DNA of 51,826 nucleotides from Hyphomicrobiales bacterium. GTDB taxonomy: Bacteria > Pseudomonadota > Alphaproteobacteria > Rhizobiales > NORP267. Below, piece after piece: positions 25,583 through 34,606 of this stretch. The stretch covers positions 294,228 to 346,053 of the forward strand of contig JAJFHA010000002.1 of NCBI GenBank assembly GCA_021775875.1, given 5' to 3'. Positions within the stretch are counted from its first letter, which is position 1. Every line of letters begins with the position of its first letter. The translations under genes were made by a program, and so were the position numbers. The notes under the pieces are model-generated. The model searched no databases and was not told the DNA's origin. It was given only the letters and a program-made list of their open reading frames with translations.

Positions 25583-26654
25583 TGGTTTGTCACGACGCGG
25601 GTTTTTGGGGGCAACAGGCGCGTCGGTTTTAGCGGCCCCCGCCCTTGCGCAATCAGGTGCATCGGTCCAGTGGCGGATGGTCACATCATGGCCGAAAAAT
25701 CTACCCGGCCCCGGCGTTACAGCGAACCGGTTAGCGGAACGGATCAACGTCATGTCCGGTGGTGCGCTTTCCATCCAGGTTTATGGTGCTGGAGAACTTG
25801 TGCCGGGGTTACAAGTGTTTGATGCGGTCGCCGCTGGTACAGCACAGATGGGGCATTCGGCATCTTTTTTCTGGCAGGGGAAAATGAAATCCGCGCCGTT
25901 TTTTACATCGATTCCGTTTGGCCTAACCCCGATTGAACATCAGGGCTGGATCTACCATGGCGGCGGACAGGAACTATGGGATGAATTATACGCGCCCTTC
26001 GGCGTGATGCCGTTCATGGCGGGCAATACCGGCATGTCGATGGGTGGTTGGTATAAATCGCAAATTGAATCGCTCGACGATATCAAGGGATTGAAAATCA
26101 GGATGCCGGGGCTTGGTGGCGAAGTCATGCGCCGTCTTGGGGCGACGCCGGTCTCTATCCCGCCGTCTGAAATATCGTCTTCATTGCAATCGGGTCTGAT
26201 CGACGCTACCGAATTTTTGGGGCCGTTCAGTGATCGGGCGCTTGGTCTTTACAAGGTCGCATCATTTTATCACTGGCCCGGATTTCATGAGCCGAACGGC
26301 ACCGGAGAAGCTTTGGTGTCACGGGCTGCATACGATGCTCTGCCAAAGGAATTGCAGGAAATTGTCGTCAATGCGTGTGCGGCGGAAAATTCGTTTTCGC
26401 TTGCCGAGATCGGGCAGAATAATGCGCGATCGCTGGAGCTACTTGTTCTGGAGGACAATGTCCATGTGGTGCCGTTCCCCGATGAGGTAATCACCGCGGC
26501 GCGGGAAATTTCAATGGACGTATTGGCGGAATTTGACGATGGCGGTGCAACCATCGATGGCCGGATTTTCAAGAGTAATGTCGCTGCCAGCAATTACGCG
26601 AGGAATTGGTCAGGGGTTTCAATGCAGGCCTATCTGAAGGCCCGCAACGGCTGA
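25575..26654 (+). CDS. DctP-type TRAP substrate-binding protein in the thi operon
   Basis: This 359-residue protein is exported by a Tat signal, LSRRGFLGATGASVLAAPA. The mature part is DctP/TakP-like: WPKNLPGPGVTANRLAERI, MGHSASFFWQGK, GLKIRMPGLGGEVMRRLGA and DATEFLGPFSDRALGLYKVA. In TakP this arginine-containing strand binds the carboxylate of 2-oxoacids. ATG at 25575 is chosen from the GAAGGAG 7 bases before it; the frame is open back to 25470. It overlaps the thiD stop, so it is under the same TPP riboswitch. No DctQM permease is adjacent. A thiamine precursor or 2-oxoacid ligand is inferred, not shown. Confidence 0.85.
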   Translation: MSNGLSRRGFLGATGASVLAAPALAQSGASVQWRMVTSWPKNLPGPGVTANRLAERINVMSGGALSIQVYGAGELVPGLQVFDAVAAGTAQMGHSASFFWQGKMKSAPFFTSIPFGLTPIEHQGWIYHGGGQELWDELYAPFGVMPFMAGNTGMSMGGWYKSQIESLDDIKGLKIRMPGLGGEVMRRLGATPVSIPPSEISSSLQSGLIDATEFLGPFSDRALGLYKVASFYHWPGFHEPNGTGEALVSRAAYDALPKELQEIVVNACAAENSFSLAEIGQNNARSLELLVLEDNVHVVPFPDEVITAAREISMDVLAEFDDGGATIDGRIFKSNVAASNYARNWSGVSMQAYLKARNG

Positions 26655-26671
26655 TCCGAAACCATCAGATT

Positions 26672-27388
26672 TTATAGCGAAGGTGATGGGCCCCGCATCG
26701 GTTGGCCATTCTGGGTCCAGTGGATGCCGCATTCGGTTTTACCGGTGCCGCGCCAGCGTCCGGCCCGGACATCCTCACCGGGCTGTACCGGCGAGGTGCA
26801 GGGCAAGCAACCTATGGACAGAAAGCCTTGTTCCACCATCGGGTGGCGGGGCAGATTGTGCTCGACAAAATAATTGTCGAGGTCTTCACGGGTCCATCTG
26901 GCGAGCGGGTTGATTTTCAAGCGCCAATCGGCTTCTTCCAGCGTCGCGATCGAGGCGCGGGTTTCGCTGTGCAGGCGCTTGCGTCCGGTGATTGTTGCCT
27001 GAAAACCCTGAAGCGCTTTTTCCATCGGTTCGATCTTGCGGAAATGACAGCATGCTTCGGGGTCAATGACATTGAGGTCATTGTTTGGATCAAGCGTTGC
27101 CATGCGCGCTTCGCCCGGACCGGAGGAAATTACATTTGTCAGGCCCAGAGTTTTGGTCAATTCATCCCGATACGCAATGGTCTCGGGAAATAGCTGTCCA
27201 GTATCGATCGTGATGATTGGCGTTTCAGGGTCGATCTGCCCTACCATATGGGCCAACACTGCGGCTTCCGCGCCAAACGAAGATACCAGCGCGATGCGTC
27301 CGGGAAATGATTTGCGGATCATTTCGCGGAGCAGGTCAGCACCTTCGAGATGGCCAAATTCCGCGATGATTGAGCTAAATCCGTTCAT
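26672..27388 (-). CDS. cysH: Assimilatory adenylyl-sulfate (APS) reductase
   Basis: This 238-residue protein has the PAPS/APS reductase core SSFGAEAAVLAHMV and IDTGQLFPETIAY. It carries the CC...CxxC cysteines of the iron-sulfur APS-reductase subtype, Cys113-Cys114 (DPEACCHFRKIEP) and Cys194/Cys197 (SIGCLPCT), plus the catalytic KTECGIH at Cys220. It reduces adenylyl sulfate to sulfite with thioredoxin. Its ATG overlaps the DUF934 stop by 4 bases; last gene of the cys operon. Confidence 0.95.
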   Translation of the reverse strand: MNGFSSIIAEFGHLEGADLLREMIRKSFPGRIALVSSFGAEAAVLAHMVGQIDPETPIITIDTGQLFPETIAYRDELTKTLGLTNVISSGPGEARMATLDPNNDLNVIDPEACCHFRKIEPMEKALQGFQATITGRKRLHSETRASIATLEEADWRLKINPLARWTREDLDNYFVEHNLPRHPMVEQGFLSIGCLPCTSPVQPGEDVRAGRWRGTGKTECGIHWTQNGQPMRGPSPSL

Positions 27389-27900
27389 GCGTCCACAGAC
27401 CTCCGCTGGTTGAGAATTTCGGCAGGGGCAAATCCCTGCCGTGCAACAAAACTGTTCTGGTATGTCGCTGACATGGTTGTTGCGGCACGCTGCCAGACAT
27501 CAAGGGGCTGGCGGTCGGAGCGAATTTCGAATGTATCGAACCCGACCTGGCGCATGAACGCGACCTGATCCGCCAACACGTCGCCGGTGGCGCGTAGTTC
27601 GCCGGTGAAACCAAGCTGGGAGCGGATAACACGGGCAAGCGAATAGGCTCGCCCATCGGTATAAGCCGCGAAACCAAGTGTGATCAGGTTCAATTTGGCC
27701 AGATAAGGTTTCAAGTCATCCAGATCACCGGTGACAGGAAAATGCACGCCCAAATTGCTGCTATTCCGGGCAAGCGTTTCAAATTCCCGTTGCAACCGTT
27801 CCCATGAAACGATCACGTCAGCGCCTACAGGAACAGATGCGCCATCTTCCAGATCAAGGAATGTTTCATCCTCAATGGTTCCGCCTTTAAGCAAGGGCAT
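27385..27900 (-). CDS. DUF934 family protein of the sulfate-assimilation operon
   Basis: From ATG 27900 the protein has 171 residues starting MPLLKGGTIEDET; the longer frame back to 28158 is only open reading against cysI. VHFPVTGDLDDLKPYLAKL, FAAYTDGRAYSLARVIRSQL and FTGELRATGDVLADQVAFM are the DUF934 core. The family is nearly always next to cysI or cysH and may help sulfite reductase receive electrons, though this is not proven. It overlaps cysI by 14 bases and cysH by 4. Confidence 0.9.
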   Translation of the reverse strand: MPLLKGGTIEDETFLDLEDGASVPVGADVIVSWERLQREFETLARNSSNLGVHFPVTGDLDDLKPYLAKLNLITLGFAAYTDGRAYSLARVIRSQLGFTGELRATGDVLADQVAFMRQVGFDTFEIRSDRQPLDVWQRAATTMSATYQNSFVARQGFAPAEILNQRRSVDA

Positions 27901-29533
27901 AGAGAGCCTCCTTGAATGGTTTTGCGCCGACACGGCGATAGGTTTCCAGAAATGTTTCGGCGTCTTCACGGATGCCCTGATAGGTTGTAAGCAAGGTATC
28001 GATGGCCCCGTCGATCTCGTCGAATGAAAATCCGGGGCCGAGGATTTTGCCAATTGCGGCCTGCTCGTCGCCGGACCCCCCAAGGGTGATCTGGTAATAT
28101 TCCTTGCCGGCTTTCTCCAGTCCGAGAATGCCGATATGGCCCACATGGTGATGGCCACAGGCGTTGATGCACCCCGATATTTTGATTTTCAACTTGCCTA
28201 TATCGTCTTCACGTTCCTCAAGGCGCTTGGCAACATTTTGAGCGACGGGAATGGACCGCGCCGTTGCCAGAGAACAATAATCAAGACCCGGGCAGGCAAT
28301 GATGTCGCTGGCGAGGCCAATATTCGCAGCCCCCAACCCGGCCTTGCTGAGGCCCAGATAAAGCGCCAGCAAATCCGCTTTGCGTATATGGGGCAGAACC
28401 AGATTTTGTTCATGCGTCACCCGGATGTCGCCCCGACCATATTGGTCAGCCAGGTCAGCCAAATTGTGCATCTGTTCTGAGCTTGCGTCGCCCGGAATGC
28501 CGCCAACCGGTTTCAGGGATACTGAAACAATTGAATGACCTGCAATCTTGTGATCGGTCGTGTTGTTCCTGAACCAGACGGCGAAATTGCGATTGTCGAT
28601 CAGATCAGATTGAAGGCTGCCTTCATCGGCATCAGCTTCCAATGATGGTAAATCAAAGAACGAGCGGATCCGGGTTAATTCATTTTCGGCGAGTGCCGGG
28701 TCGGCCTGTTCGATCTTGGCATATTCTTCTTCGACCTGGCGGGTCATTTCTTCGATGCCCAGGGCCTGGACCAGAATCTTGATTCGCGCCTTGTATTTGT
28801 TGTCGCGGCTGCCAAAGCGGTTATAAACCCGCATCAGGGCTTCGAGATAGCCAAGCAATTCGCCAAAGGGGAGCCATTCGCGGATCGTTGAGGCGATGAT
28901 GGGTGTGCGCCCCAATCCGCCGCCAACGAGTATCTTGACGCCGTTTTCACCGGCTTCGTTTTTGCGCAGGATTAGACCGACGTCATGAACCTTGATCGCG
29001 GCACGGTCTTCGTCTGATGCCGTTACCGCAAATTTGAATTTGCGTGGCAGGTATGTGAATTCAGGATGCAACGACGACCATTGCCGCAGCAATTCAGCAA
29101 CCGCACGCGGGTCTTCAATTTCTCCAGCCACAGCACCAGCAAACGGGTCGGTGGTTACATTGCGGATGCAATTGCCTGATGTCTGGATGGCGTGCATTTC
29201 CACGCTCGCCAGTTCGTCCAGAATGTCCGGGATATCCGCCAGCGCCATCCAGTTCAACTGGATATTCTGGCGGGTGGTGAAATGCCCGTAGCTGCGGTCA
29301 TAGCGCTCGGCAATATCGGCGAGCTTGTGCATTTGCTTTGCCGATAGTGTGCCGTAAGGAATGGCAATTCGCATCATGTAGGCGTGCAATTGCAGATAGA
29401 CGCCGTTCATCAGGCGGAGTGGACGAAATTGCTCTTCCTCCAATTCACCGGAAAGACGTCGCGAGACCTGATCGCGAAATTGCTCGGTCCGCTCCTTTAC
29501 GAAGCGGGTATCGAATTCGTCATACGTGTACAT
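27887..29533 (-). CDS. cysI: Nitrite/sulfite reductase hemoprotein (siroheme, 4Fe-4S)
   Basis: This 548-residue protein starts MYTYDEFDTRF. GGAG lies 7 bases before this ATG, which is the second of two close ones; the reading to 29737 is an extension into the DUF2849 gene. The duplicated ferredoxin-reductase half-domains show HFTTRQNIQLNW and TSGNCIRNVTTD. The siroheme/4Fe-4S cysteines lie in ACPGLDYCSLA and SGCINACGHHHVGHIG. It reduces sulfite to sulfide; electron donor is probably ferredoxin because no CysJ is encoded nearby. Confidence 0.94.
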   Translation of the reverse strand: MYTYDEFDTRFVKERTEQFRDQVSRRLSGELEEEQFRPLRLMNGVYLQLHAYMMRIAIPYGTLSAKQMHKLADIAERYDRSYGHFTTRQNIQLNWMALADIPDILDELASVEMHAIQTSGNCIRNVTTDPFAGAVAGEIEDPRAVAELLRQWSSLHPEFTYLPRKFKFAVTASDEDRAAIKVHDVGLILRKNEAGENGVKILVGGGLGRTPIIASTIREWLPFGELLGYLEALMRVYNRFGSRDNKYKARIKILVQALGIEEMTRQVEEEYAKIEQADPALAENELTRIRSFFDLPSLEADADEGSLQSDLIDNRNFAVWFRNNTTDHKIAGHSIVSVSLKPVGGIPGDASSEQMHNLADLADQYGRGDIRVTHEQNLVLPHIRKADLLALYLGLSKAGLGAANIGLASDIIACPGLDYCSLATARSIPVAQNVAKRLEEREDDIGKLKIKISGCINACGHHHVGHIGILGLEKAGKEYYQITLGGSGDEQAAIGKILGPGFSFDEIDGAIDTLLTTYQGIREDAETFLETYRRVGAKPFKEALYALA

Positions 29534-29867
29534 GGTCATGCTCCGGAATTGGGGCTGCTGCATCGGTTTTCCAATTGCCGCCCTGATAGCCAAGATCTTC
29601 TCGTACCGTTGGGCCAAGTGTGCGCATGCGTTCGCGGTTCTTGATCGGGCGGACAGCACCTTTCTCAATGGTAACTTCAACAAGGTACGGTTCAACAACT
29701 TGTGTTGCAGACCTTGCGGCCTCGCTTTTCTGGCCAAATTCCGCTTTTTGTTCGGCCGTTTCTGCCAATACGGCGCGGTTGACGTCAGAAACCCAGATCC
29801 CGTTCTCGTTCAGAAAAACAACATGACCTTCAACAAGGTGATTTGCGGTCAAAACAAACTGCGTCAT
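29520..29867 (-). CDS. DUF2849 family protein of the sulfate-assimilation operon
   Basis: This 115-residue protein (MTQFVLTANHLVEGHVVF, EPYLVEVTIEKGAVRPIKNR) matches DUF2849, a family found almost only in alphaproteobacteria between cysG and cysI. Its stop overlaps the cysI start by 14 bases and its start overlaps the cysG stop by 4 (ATGA). Its function is unknown; the fixed position suggests a role in loading siroheme or handling sulfite reductase. Confidence 0.88.
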   Translation of the reverse strand: MTQFVLTANHLVEGHVVFLNENGIWVSDVNRAVLAETAEQKAEFGQKSEAARSATQVVEPYLVEVTIEKGAVRPIKNRERMRTLGPTVREDLGYQGGNWKTDAAAPIPEHDHVHV

Positions 29868-31375
29868 TTAATGCTCCTGGATTGTAGTAGAATATTGGAA
29901 AGATCAGTGGCCGCGCCAAACAGTGAGGGCTGGCTGGAATTGGAATAAGTTTCGACACGGGCAGGGCGTTGGAGATTGCAATCTTCCCAGTCCAGACCAA
30001 CGTAAATCAATGCCGGCCCTTTGATGCCTTTGTCGTCAATCGCGGCTGAAAGATTGACAATCGTGGTAGCAACAATGCGCTCGTTGGCCAGAGTGCCGTT
30101 TTCGACAATCACGACAGGGGTTGCAGGGTGCAGTCCGGCCTGGCTAAGACGGGTTTCGATATGGCCCGCTGTGCCCACTGCCATATAGGCGGCAAAGGGT
30201 TCGTTGCGGTGAACCAGATCAGCCCAATCGTGTTCGGCGGCGCCTGATTTTGTTGCACCTGTAATTAATGTCAGGCTGCGATTGACGCGCCGGTCGGTGA
30301 GGGGCAGTCCGGCGGACGCGGCGCAGGCAAAGGCTGCCGAAATGCCGGGCACCACGCTTGTTTCAATGCTGGCATTCTGTAATGCGGTCAGTTCTTCTCC
30401 ACCACGGCCAAAGACAAACGGGTCGCCACCTTTCAGGCGCACAACATTGTTGCCAGCAAGGGCTTCGCGAACAAGGATCACATTGATATCTTCTTGGGCC
30501 ACTGATTTCTTGCCGGATTTTGCGAACGGGATTTTTCCAACATCAATGAAGCGCGCGTCACGCCGGGCGCTATCAAGAATTTCCGGGCTGACCAAGTGGT
30601 CGTGAACAATTACGTCAGCTTCCTGTAACAGCCGGTGGGCCTTGAGGGTCATGAGTTCCGGGTCGCCGGGGCCCGCGCCAACGAGCCACACATGGCCGGG
30701 TTTGCCTCTGGCCTCTGTTTGCACCTTCGATGGATCAGTTACTCTGGAATGAGAGGCCAAAAGAGACATCGATTCGGTGCGTGCCTCGACCTCATTTGCC
30801 TGAAGAATATTGTGGGCCGGAGCGCCGTTGAGAAATTCCCGCCAAAAGGAAAGCCGGGCGGATTTTGGCAATGTGCTTGCGACAGCTATACGCCAGGTGC
30901 TGGCGAAAACGGCAAGCCGCCCAAGACGCGCCGGTAATTCCCGCTCCAGCTTTGCCCGGATGTCGCGAGCTATCAGGGGAGATGTGCCTTCGGTGCCGAT
31001 CGCCACAATAACAGGATCGCGGTCGACAATGGCGGGGGTCAAAAAATCACAATAGTCAGGCTGGTCAACTGTATTGACCGGGATGCCAATGGCGCGGATC
31101 AGATTGGTAACTTGCCGGTCTGCGGCGGCATCGCCTGAGGCTGCGAATGCGAAATTAACGCCATCGAGGTCTTTTGGCGCGATATCCCGCTCGATCAATG
31201 CCAAACCGTTTTCAGCGGCCAGATTTTTGATATTTGACGAAAATCGGTCGGACACAAGCCTGACCCTGGACACGGTTTTCAGAACAAGACGCAATTTGGC
31301 AAGCGCTTCGGCACCACCACCCGCAATAAGAACGGTTTTGCCTTCCATGTCAAAAAACATCGGATAATATTTCAT
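29864..31375 (-). CDS. cysG: Siroheme synthase (trifunctional)
   Basis: This 503-residue protein has an N-terminal precorrin-2 dehydrogenase/ferrochelatase domain (VLIAGGGAEALAKLRLVL at about 14-31) and a C-terminal uroporphyrin-III methyltransferase domain from about 225 (VWLVGAGPGDPELMTLKA, VRLKGGDPFVFGRGGEE, VVPGISAAFACAASAGLPLT). It makes the siroheme of CysI. ATG at 31375 is preferred to TTG 31381. It is the first gene of the cys operon and is divergent from an XRE-cupin regulator. Confidence 0.95.
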   Translation of the reverse strand: MKYYPMFFDMEGKTVLIAGGGAEALAKLRLVLKTVSRVRLVSDRFSSNIKNLAAENGLALIERDIAPKDLDGVNFAFAASGDAAADRQVTNLIRAIGIPVNTVDQPDYCDFLTPAIVDRDPVIVAIGTEGTSPLIARDIRAKLERELPARLGRLAVFASTWRIAVASTLPKSARLSFWREFLNGAPAHNILQANEVEARTESMSLLASHSRVTDPSKVQTEARGKPGHVWLVGAGPGDPELMTLKAHRLLQEADVIVHDHLVSPEILDSARRDARFIDVGKIPFAKSGKKSVAQEDINVILVREALAGNNVVRLKGGDPFVFGRGGEELTALQNASIETSVVPGISAAFACAASAGLPLTDRRVNRSLTLITGATKSGAAEHDWADLVHRNEPFAAYMAVGTAGHIETRLSQAGLHPATPVVIVENGTLANERIVATTIVNLSAAIDDKGIKGPALIYVGLDWEDCNLQRPARVETYSNSSQPSLFGAATDLSNILLQSRSIK

Positions 31376-31531
31376 GGCCAAAATTCTTTTTCAGGTCTAT
31401 TAGTTCTGTAAACAGAACGGGAAAAATATCAGGGCGTTAAATCAAAAACGTTAGAAAATCAGGAATTTTCGTCATGTTGTGTATTTGCTTCACAACGGGT
31501 ACACTCATTTAATCATTTCCTGAACGTTAAA

Positions 31532-31559
31532 ACATACGTTCGTTCTATATAACATACGA
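31532..31559. promoter_or_regulatory. Two direct AACATACG repeats, candidate operator
   Basis: AACATACG occurs at 31532-31539 and 31552-31559, exactly 20 bases apart (two helical turns), within the 191-base gap between cysG and the divergent XRE-cupin gene. The second copy ends 7 bases before the regulator's ATG. This is a natural place for autoregulation and control of the cys operon by that regulator. Confidence 0.45.
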
Positions 31560-31566
31560 TTGCAAA

Positions 31567-32169
31567 ATGTCAAAGATTTCAGACGATAATTCTGGTGCCA
31601 GCGTTGTTTCCGGACAACTCGGCCAAACCATTCAGCGGCTCCGTAAAGCTTATAATCTCTCGCTTGGAGAATTGTCGGCTCAATCGGGCGTGGCGAAATC
31701 GATTATCTCTTCGATCGAGCGTAATGAAACCAATCCCACGCTTTCCACGATCTGGCGTCTCAGCCAGGCGCTGGATACGACGATCGACAAGGTTTTGGCG
31801 GAAACTGACGATGATCCGTTCATCGAACATGTTTTGCCCAAAGCCATTCCCGTTTTAACGTCAGAAGACGGCAAATGTACTTTGGCTATTGTTGGTTGGT
31901 TGAAGACTGTGGACTGGGTGCAATGGTATGATTTTGTGGCCGAGCCTGGCGGTGTTCTGGAATCTGAAGGTCATCAACGGGGTGCCGTTGAAAATCTCAG
32001 CGTGCTGGACGGCGAGCTAGAGGTGGAGGTCGATGGCGAAGTGCGCCGGGCGCGTGCTGGAGAAACTCTGCGATACCGTGCCGACAGAGAACATTTTGTT
32101 CGCAATATTGGCACAATACCGGCCAGGGCAACGATGGTGCTGATTGTGCAAGCCAGTGTTATGGGTTGA
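31567..32169 (+). CDS. XRE-family regulator with C-terminal cupin domain
   Basis: This 200-residue protein has an N-terminal HTH (residues about 18-75; SLGELSAQSGVAKSIISSIE then RNETNPTLSTIWRLSQAL) and a C-terminal cupin barrel (about 110-195; GAVENLSVLDGELEVEVDG). This is the MerR-independent XRE-cupin type that binds small effectors. There is no clear ribosome-binding site before the ATG. Its divergent placement from cysG suggests it controls sulfur assimilation, which is inference from context. Confidence 0.88.
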   Translation: MSKISDDNSGASVVSGQLGQTIQRLRKAYNLSLGELSAQSGVAKSIISSIERNETNPTLSTIWRLSQALDTTIDKVLAETDDDPFIEHVLPKAIPVLTSEDGKCTLAIVGWLKTVDWVQWYDFVAEPGGVLESEGHQRGAVENLSVLDGELEVEVDGEVRRARAGETLRYRADREHFVRNIGTIPARATMVLIVQASVMG

Positions 32170-32210
32170 GTGAGACTGTTTGGTGCCGTTGGCGAAATCG
32201 TGAATGTTAT

Positions 32211-32232
32211 ATTACCAGTCCGGACTGGTAAT
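32211..32232. promoter_or_regulatory. Perfect 22-bp palindrome upstream of the RND transporter gene
   Basis: ATTACCAGTCC is followed directly by its reverse complement with no spacer. It lies 62 bases before the TTG start of the RND gene and 41 bases after the XRE-cupin stop. A gapless two-fold site of this length is typical of TetR-type dimers, which often govern RND exporters. As a hairpin it would have no loop and it is not followed by a T-run, so a terminator is unlikely. Confidence 0.65.
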
Positions 32233-32294
32233 TTCCCTAAAAATTCCCTAGTCATTGAGTTCAGTTATTTTAACAGATCGTTCGGGCACAGCTC

Positions 32295-34595
32295 TTGACT
32301 GAAGAAGACAATAAATCAGGTCAGGGCAGGCATATCGGTTTCGGTCTGGAAAAGATCGGTCTTGTTTGTGCCCGCTGGCCGCGTATCGCGGCGATTGTCC
32401 TGCTTTCCCTGTTTGTGATTGCTCTGAATGGAGCCGCTCAGGTCAAACAAGAAGACCAGATCAGCGCCTTGTTTCGGTCAGATGGTGCCGAGTTTCTAAA
32501 ATTTGATGCTGTCCAGCAGCTTTTCAGGGAGAGCGAAAACGATGTCGCTATAATCCTGGAAGCTGACGATGTTCTAACCCGTGAACGGCTTCAGGCGGCG
32601 CTGGATACTTATCTTGATGTCTACCTGCTGGACGGGGTCGCGAGTGTCTTTTCACTGTTCACGCTCCGGGTGCCGCCTGATGAAGAAGGTGTTTCGGATC
32701 CTATCTTCCTGTCACCGCTGCCGCGTGATCAGGAATATATAGAGCTTCGAGACTTGATCGAGAGCCACCCTCTGATTATGGGGCGGACGGTATCTCACGA
32801 TAAAACCAACATTCTCATTGTCGCGGCGCTGGATTCAAACCTGGATATTAGTCTTCAAGATCTAGTTGCCAGCATACGTGATACGGCGGAAGAAATTGCC
32901 GGACCGGTTGGCATGCGGGTGCATATGGCTGGCGTCCCTGCGCTCCGGGTCCAGATTAAAACAGCGCTGAGCCATGATCGCGCGGTTTTCAATATTGTCG
33001 GTTACATGCTTGGTGTGCTGATCTGCCTGATTTTCCTACGTAGTTTTGGCTATGCGGCGCTTGCAGCGGCACCGCCCTTGGTCGCAGTAGTTTTCTCGCT
33101 ATCGATTTTGGGCTATGCGGGCATCCCGCTGAACGCGCTTTCAAACGTATTGCCGCCGTTGGTTATGGTGCTGGCTTTTGCAGATTCCATGCATATGGCG
33201 TTTGCCGTGCGGGATGGTGTTTCCCGAGGCATGACGGGGCCGGAGGCTGCTGCATTTTCGGTGCGTCGGGTTGGGCCGGCTTGTGTGCTGACCTCGCTGA
33301 CGACGGCGGTGGCGTTAGCGTCAGTAACTATGGCTTCTTCGGAATTAATCGCTTCATTCGGGTTTGCGGCCTTTCTTGGTGCCATAGTGGCTTTTGTTTC
33401 AGTGATTACGGTTGTTCCCACAATTGCGGCACTTGTGATCAAGGCAAAATCCAAGCGGCCACAACATGCGGTGCCGCTTGTGGACGGCTTGTCGCGACTG
33501 TGCGTTGGTGTAGGTGGATCCATAGCCCGGCGACCGCGCGTTTTCGCAATAGGCGGGATTGTTATTGTTGCATTTGGCCTTTGGGCTTCTTTATCGCTTG
33601 ATCCTCATTATCGTATTTCCGCGTATCTGCCTGACAATGACGAAATTTATAATGGCGTCGACCGGATGGACCACCAGTTTGGCGGAGCGATCGATATTCT
33701 TGCGGTTGTGAGATGGGAAGGGCAAAGCGAAGAGCAATTGCGCGAAGTCGTGGCCGCTGTTCGCGACGTGCATAATGCCATGGATAATCATCCGCAGGTG
33801 ACCAATGCCTGGTCGATTGAAGCTATAAGGCTGTGGCTCACGGATGGTGAAGCAACGGGCGGCGTGAATGAATTGGCGAAATTTATCGCCAGTCTGCCGG
33901 CCCATTGGCTCGACAGATTATTGGCACCGGTTGGCAATGCGGCACTGGTGGCCGGGCGCGTGCAAGACCTTGAAGCCGCCGGGTATAGAGTGATCGCGGA
34001 TGAACTGGAAGTTCTGGTGGATGAAGCTGCCAGACCGTATCCAGGTGTCACGGTCGAAATTACTGGTATCAGCACGTTATCTTCGCGCATGAGCGGTCCG
34101 ATGATTAAACAATTGGGACTGGGCCTGATAACCGCGATTTTGACCGTATTGGTGTTGATCGCCTTCAGTTTTCGCTCAATTAATTTGGCGTTGATCAGTT
34201 TCTTGCCGAACCTGCTTCCGGTAGTGCTTGGCGGAGCCTGCCTGTGGCTGGCGGGCGTTGGGCTGAGATACGAAACCGTGATCGCGCTAACGGTCGCGTT
34301 TGGCATAGCGGTCGATGATACAATCCATTTTCTGTACCATTTGGGCCGCCGGAATTGGGCGGGTGCGACACCTTTGGAAACGGTTTTAGGAACGTTAAAG
34401 GAAATCGGCCCGATCCTGATTTTGACCACACTTGTCCTGTCTGTCGGGTTCTCGGTAACATTCGCCAGCACGCTGCCGCAAATGCGGGCTTTTGGCATGG
34501 TATCAATGGCCGTATTGTTCTTTGCGCTTATGGCTGATTTACTCTTTCTGCCTGCGCTTGTTTTGTGGAATAAAAAGCAGCAGGCGGACAAATAA
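32295..34595 (+). CDS. RND-superfamily (MMPL-like) transporter
   Basis: This 766-residue inner-membrane protein has two repeated halves, each with one N-terminal helix, a large periplasmic loop and five helices. Conserved TM4 motifs are FADSMHMAFAVRDG and AFGIAVDDTIHFLYHLGRR, both carrying the proton-relay aspartates of the MMPL/COG1033 group. The lead region ends at KQEDQISALFRSDGAEF. The start is a TTG with no clear ribosome-binding site, but the preceding frame offers none better. No membrane-fusion partner is adjacent, so lipid or hopanoid-type export rather than tripartite drug efflux is likely. Confidence 0.88.
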   Translation: MTEEDNKSGQGRHIGFGLEKIGLVCARWPRIAAIVLLSLFVIALNGAAQVKQEDQISALFRSDGAEFLKFDAVQQLFRESENDVAIILEADDVLTRERLQAALDTYLDVYLLDGVASVFSLFTLRVPPDEEGVSDPIFLSPLPRDQEYIELRDLIESHPLIMGRTVSHDKTNILIVAALDSNLDISLQDLVASIRDTAEEIAGPVGMRVHMAGVPALRVQIKTALSHDRAVFNIVGYMLGVLICLIFLRSFGYAALAAAPPLVAVVFSLSILGYAGIPLNALSNVLPPLVMVLAFADSMHMAFAVRDGVSRGMTGPEAAAFSVRRVGPACVLTSLTTAVALASVTMASSELIASFGFAAFLGAIVAFVSVITVVPTIAALVIKAKSKRPQHAVPLVDGLSRLCVGVGGSIARRPRVFAIGGIVIVAFGLWASLSLDPHYRISAYLPDNDEIYNGVDRMDHQFGGAIDILAVVRWEGQSEEQLREVVAAVRDVHNAMDNHPQVTNAWSIEAIRLWLTDGEATGGVNELAKFIASLPAHWLDRLLAPVGNAALVAGRVQDLEAAGYRVIADELEVLVDEAARPYPGVTVEITGISTLSSRMSGPMIKQLGLGLITAILTVLVLIAFSFRSINLALISFLPNLLPVVLGGACLWLAGVGLRYETVIALTVAFGIAVDDTIHFLYHLGRRNWAGATPLETVLGTLKEIGPILILTTLVLSVGFSVTFASTLPQMRAFGMVSMAVLFFALMADLLFLPALVLWNKKQQADK

Positions 34596-34606
34596 AGGAA
34601 TTGGCG

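Noticed and set aside
27901-28158. N-terminal extension of the DUF934 reading frame
   Set aside because: It overlaps cysI in another frame and the family starts at MPLLKGG.
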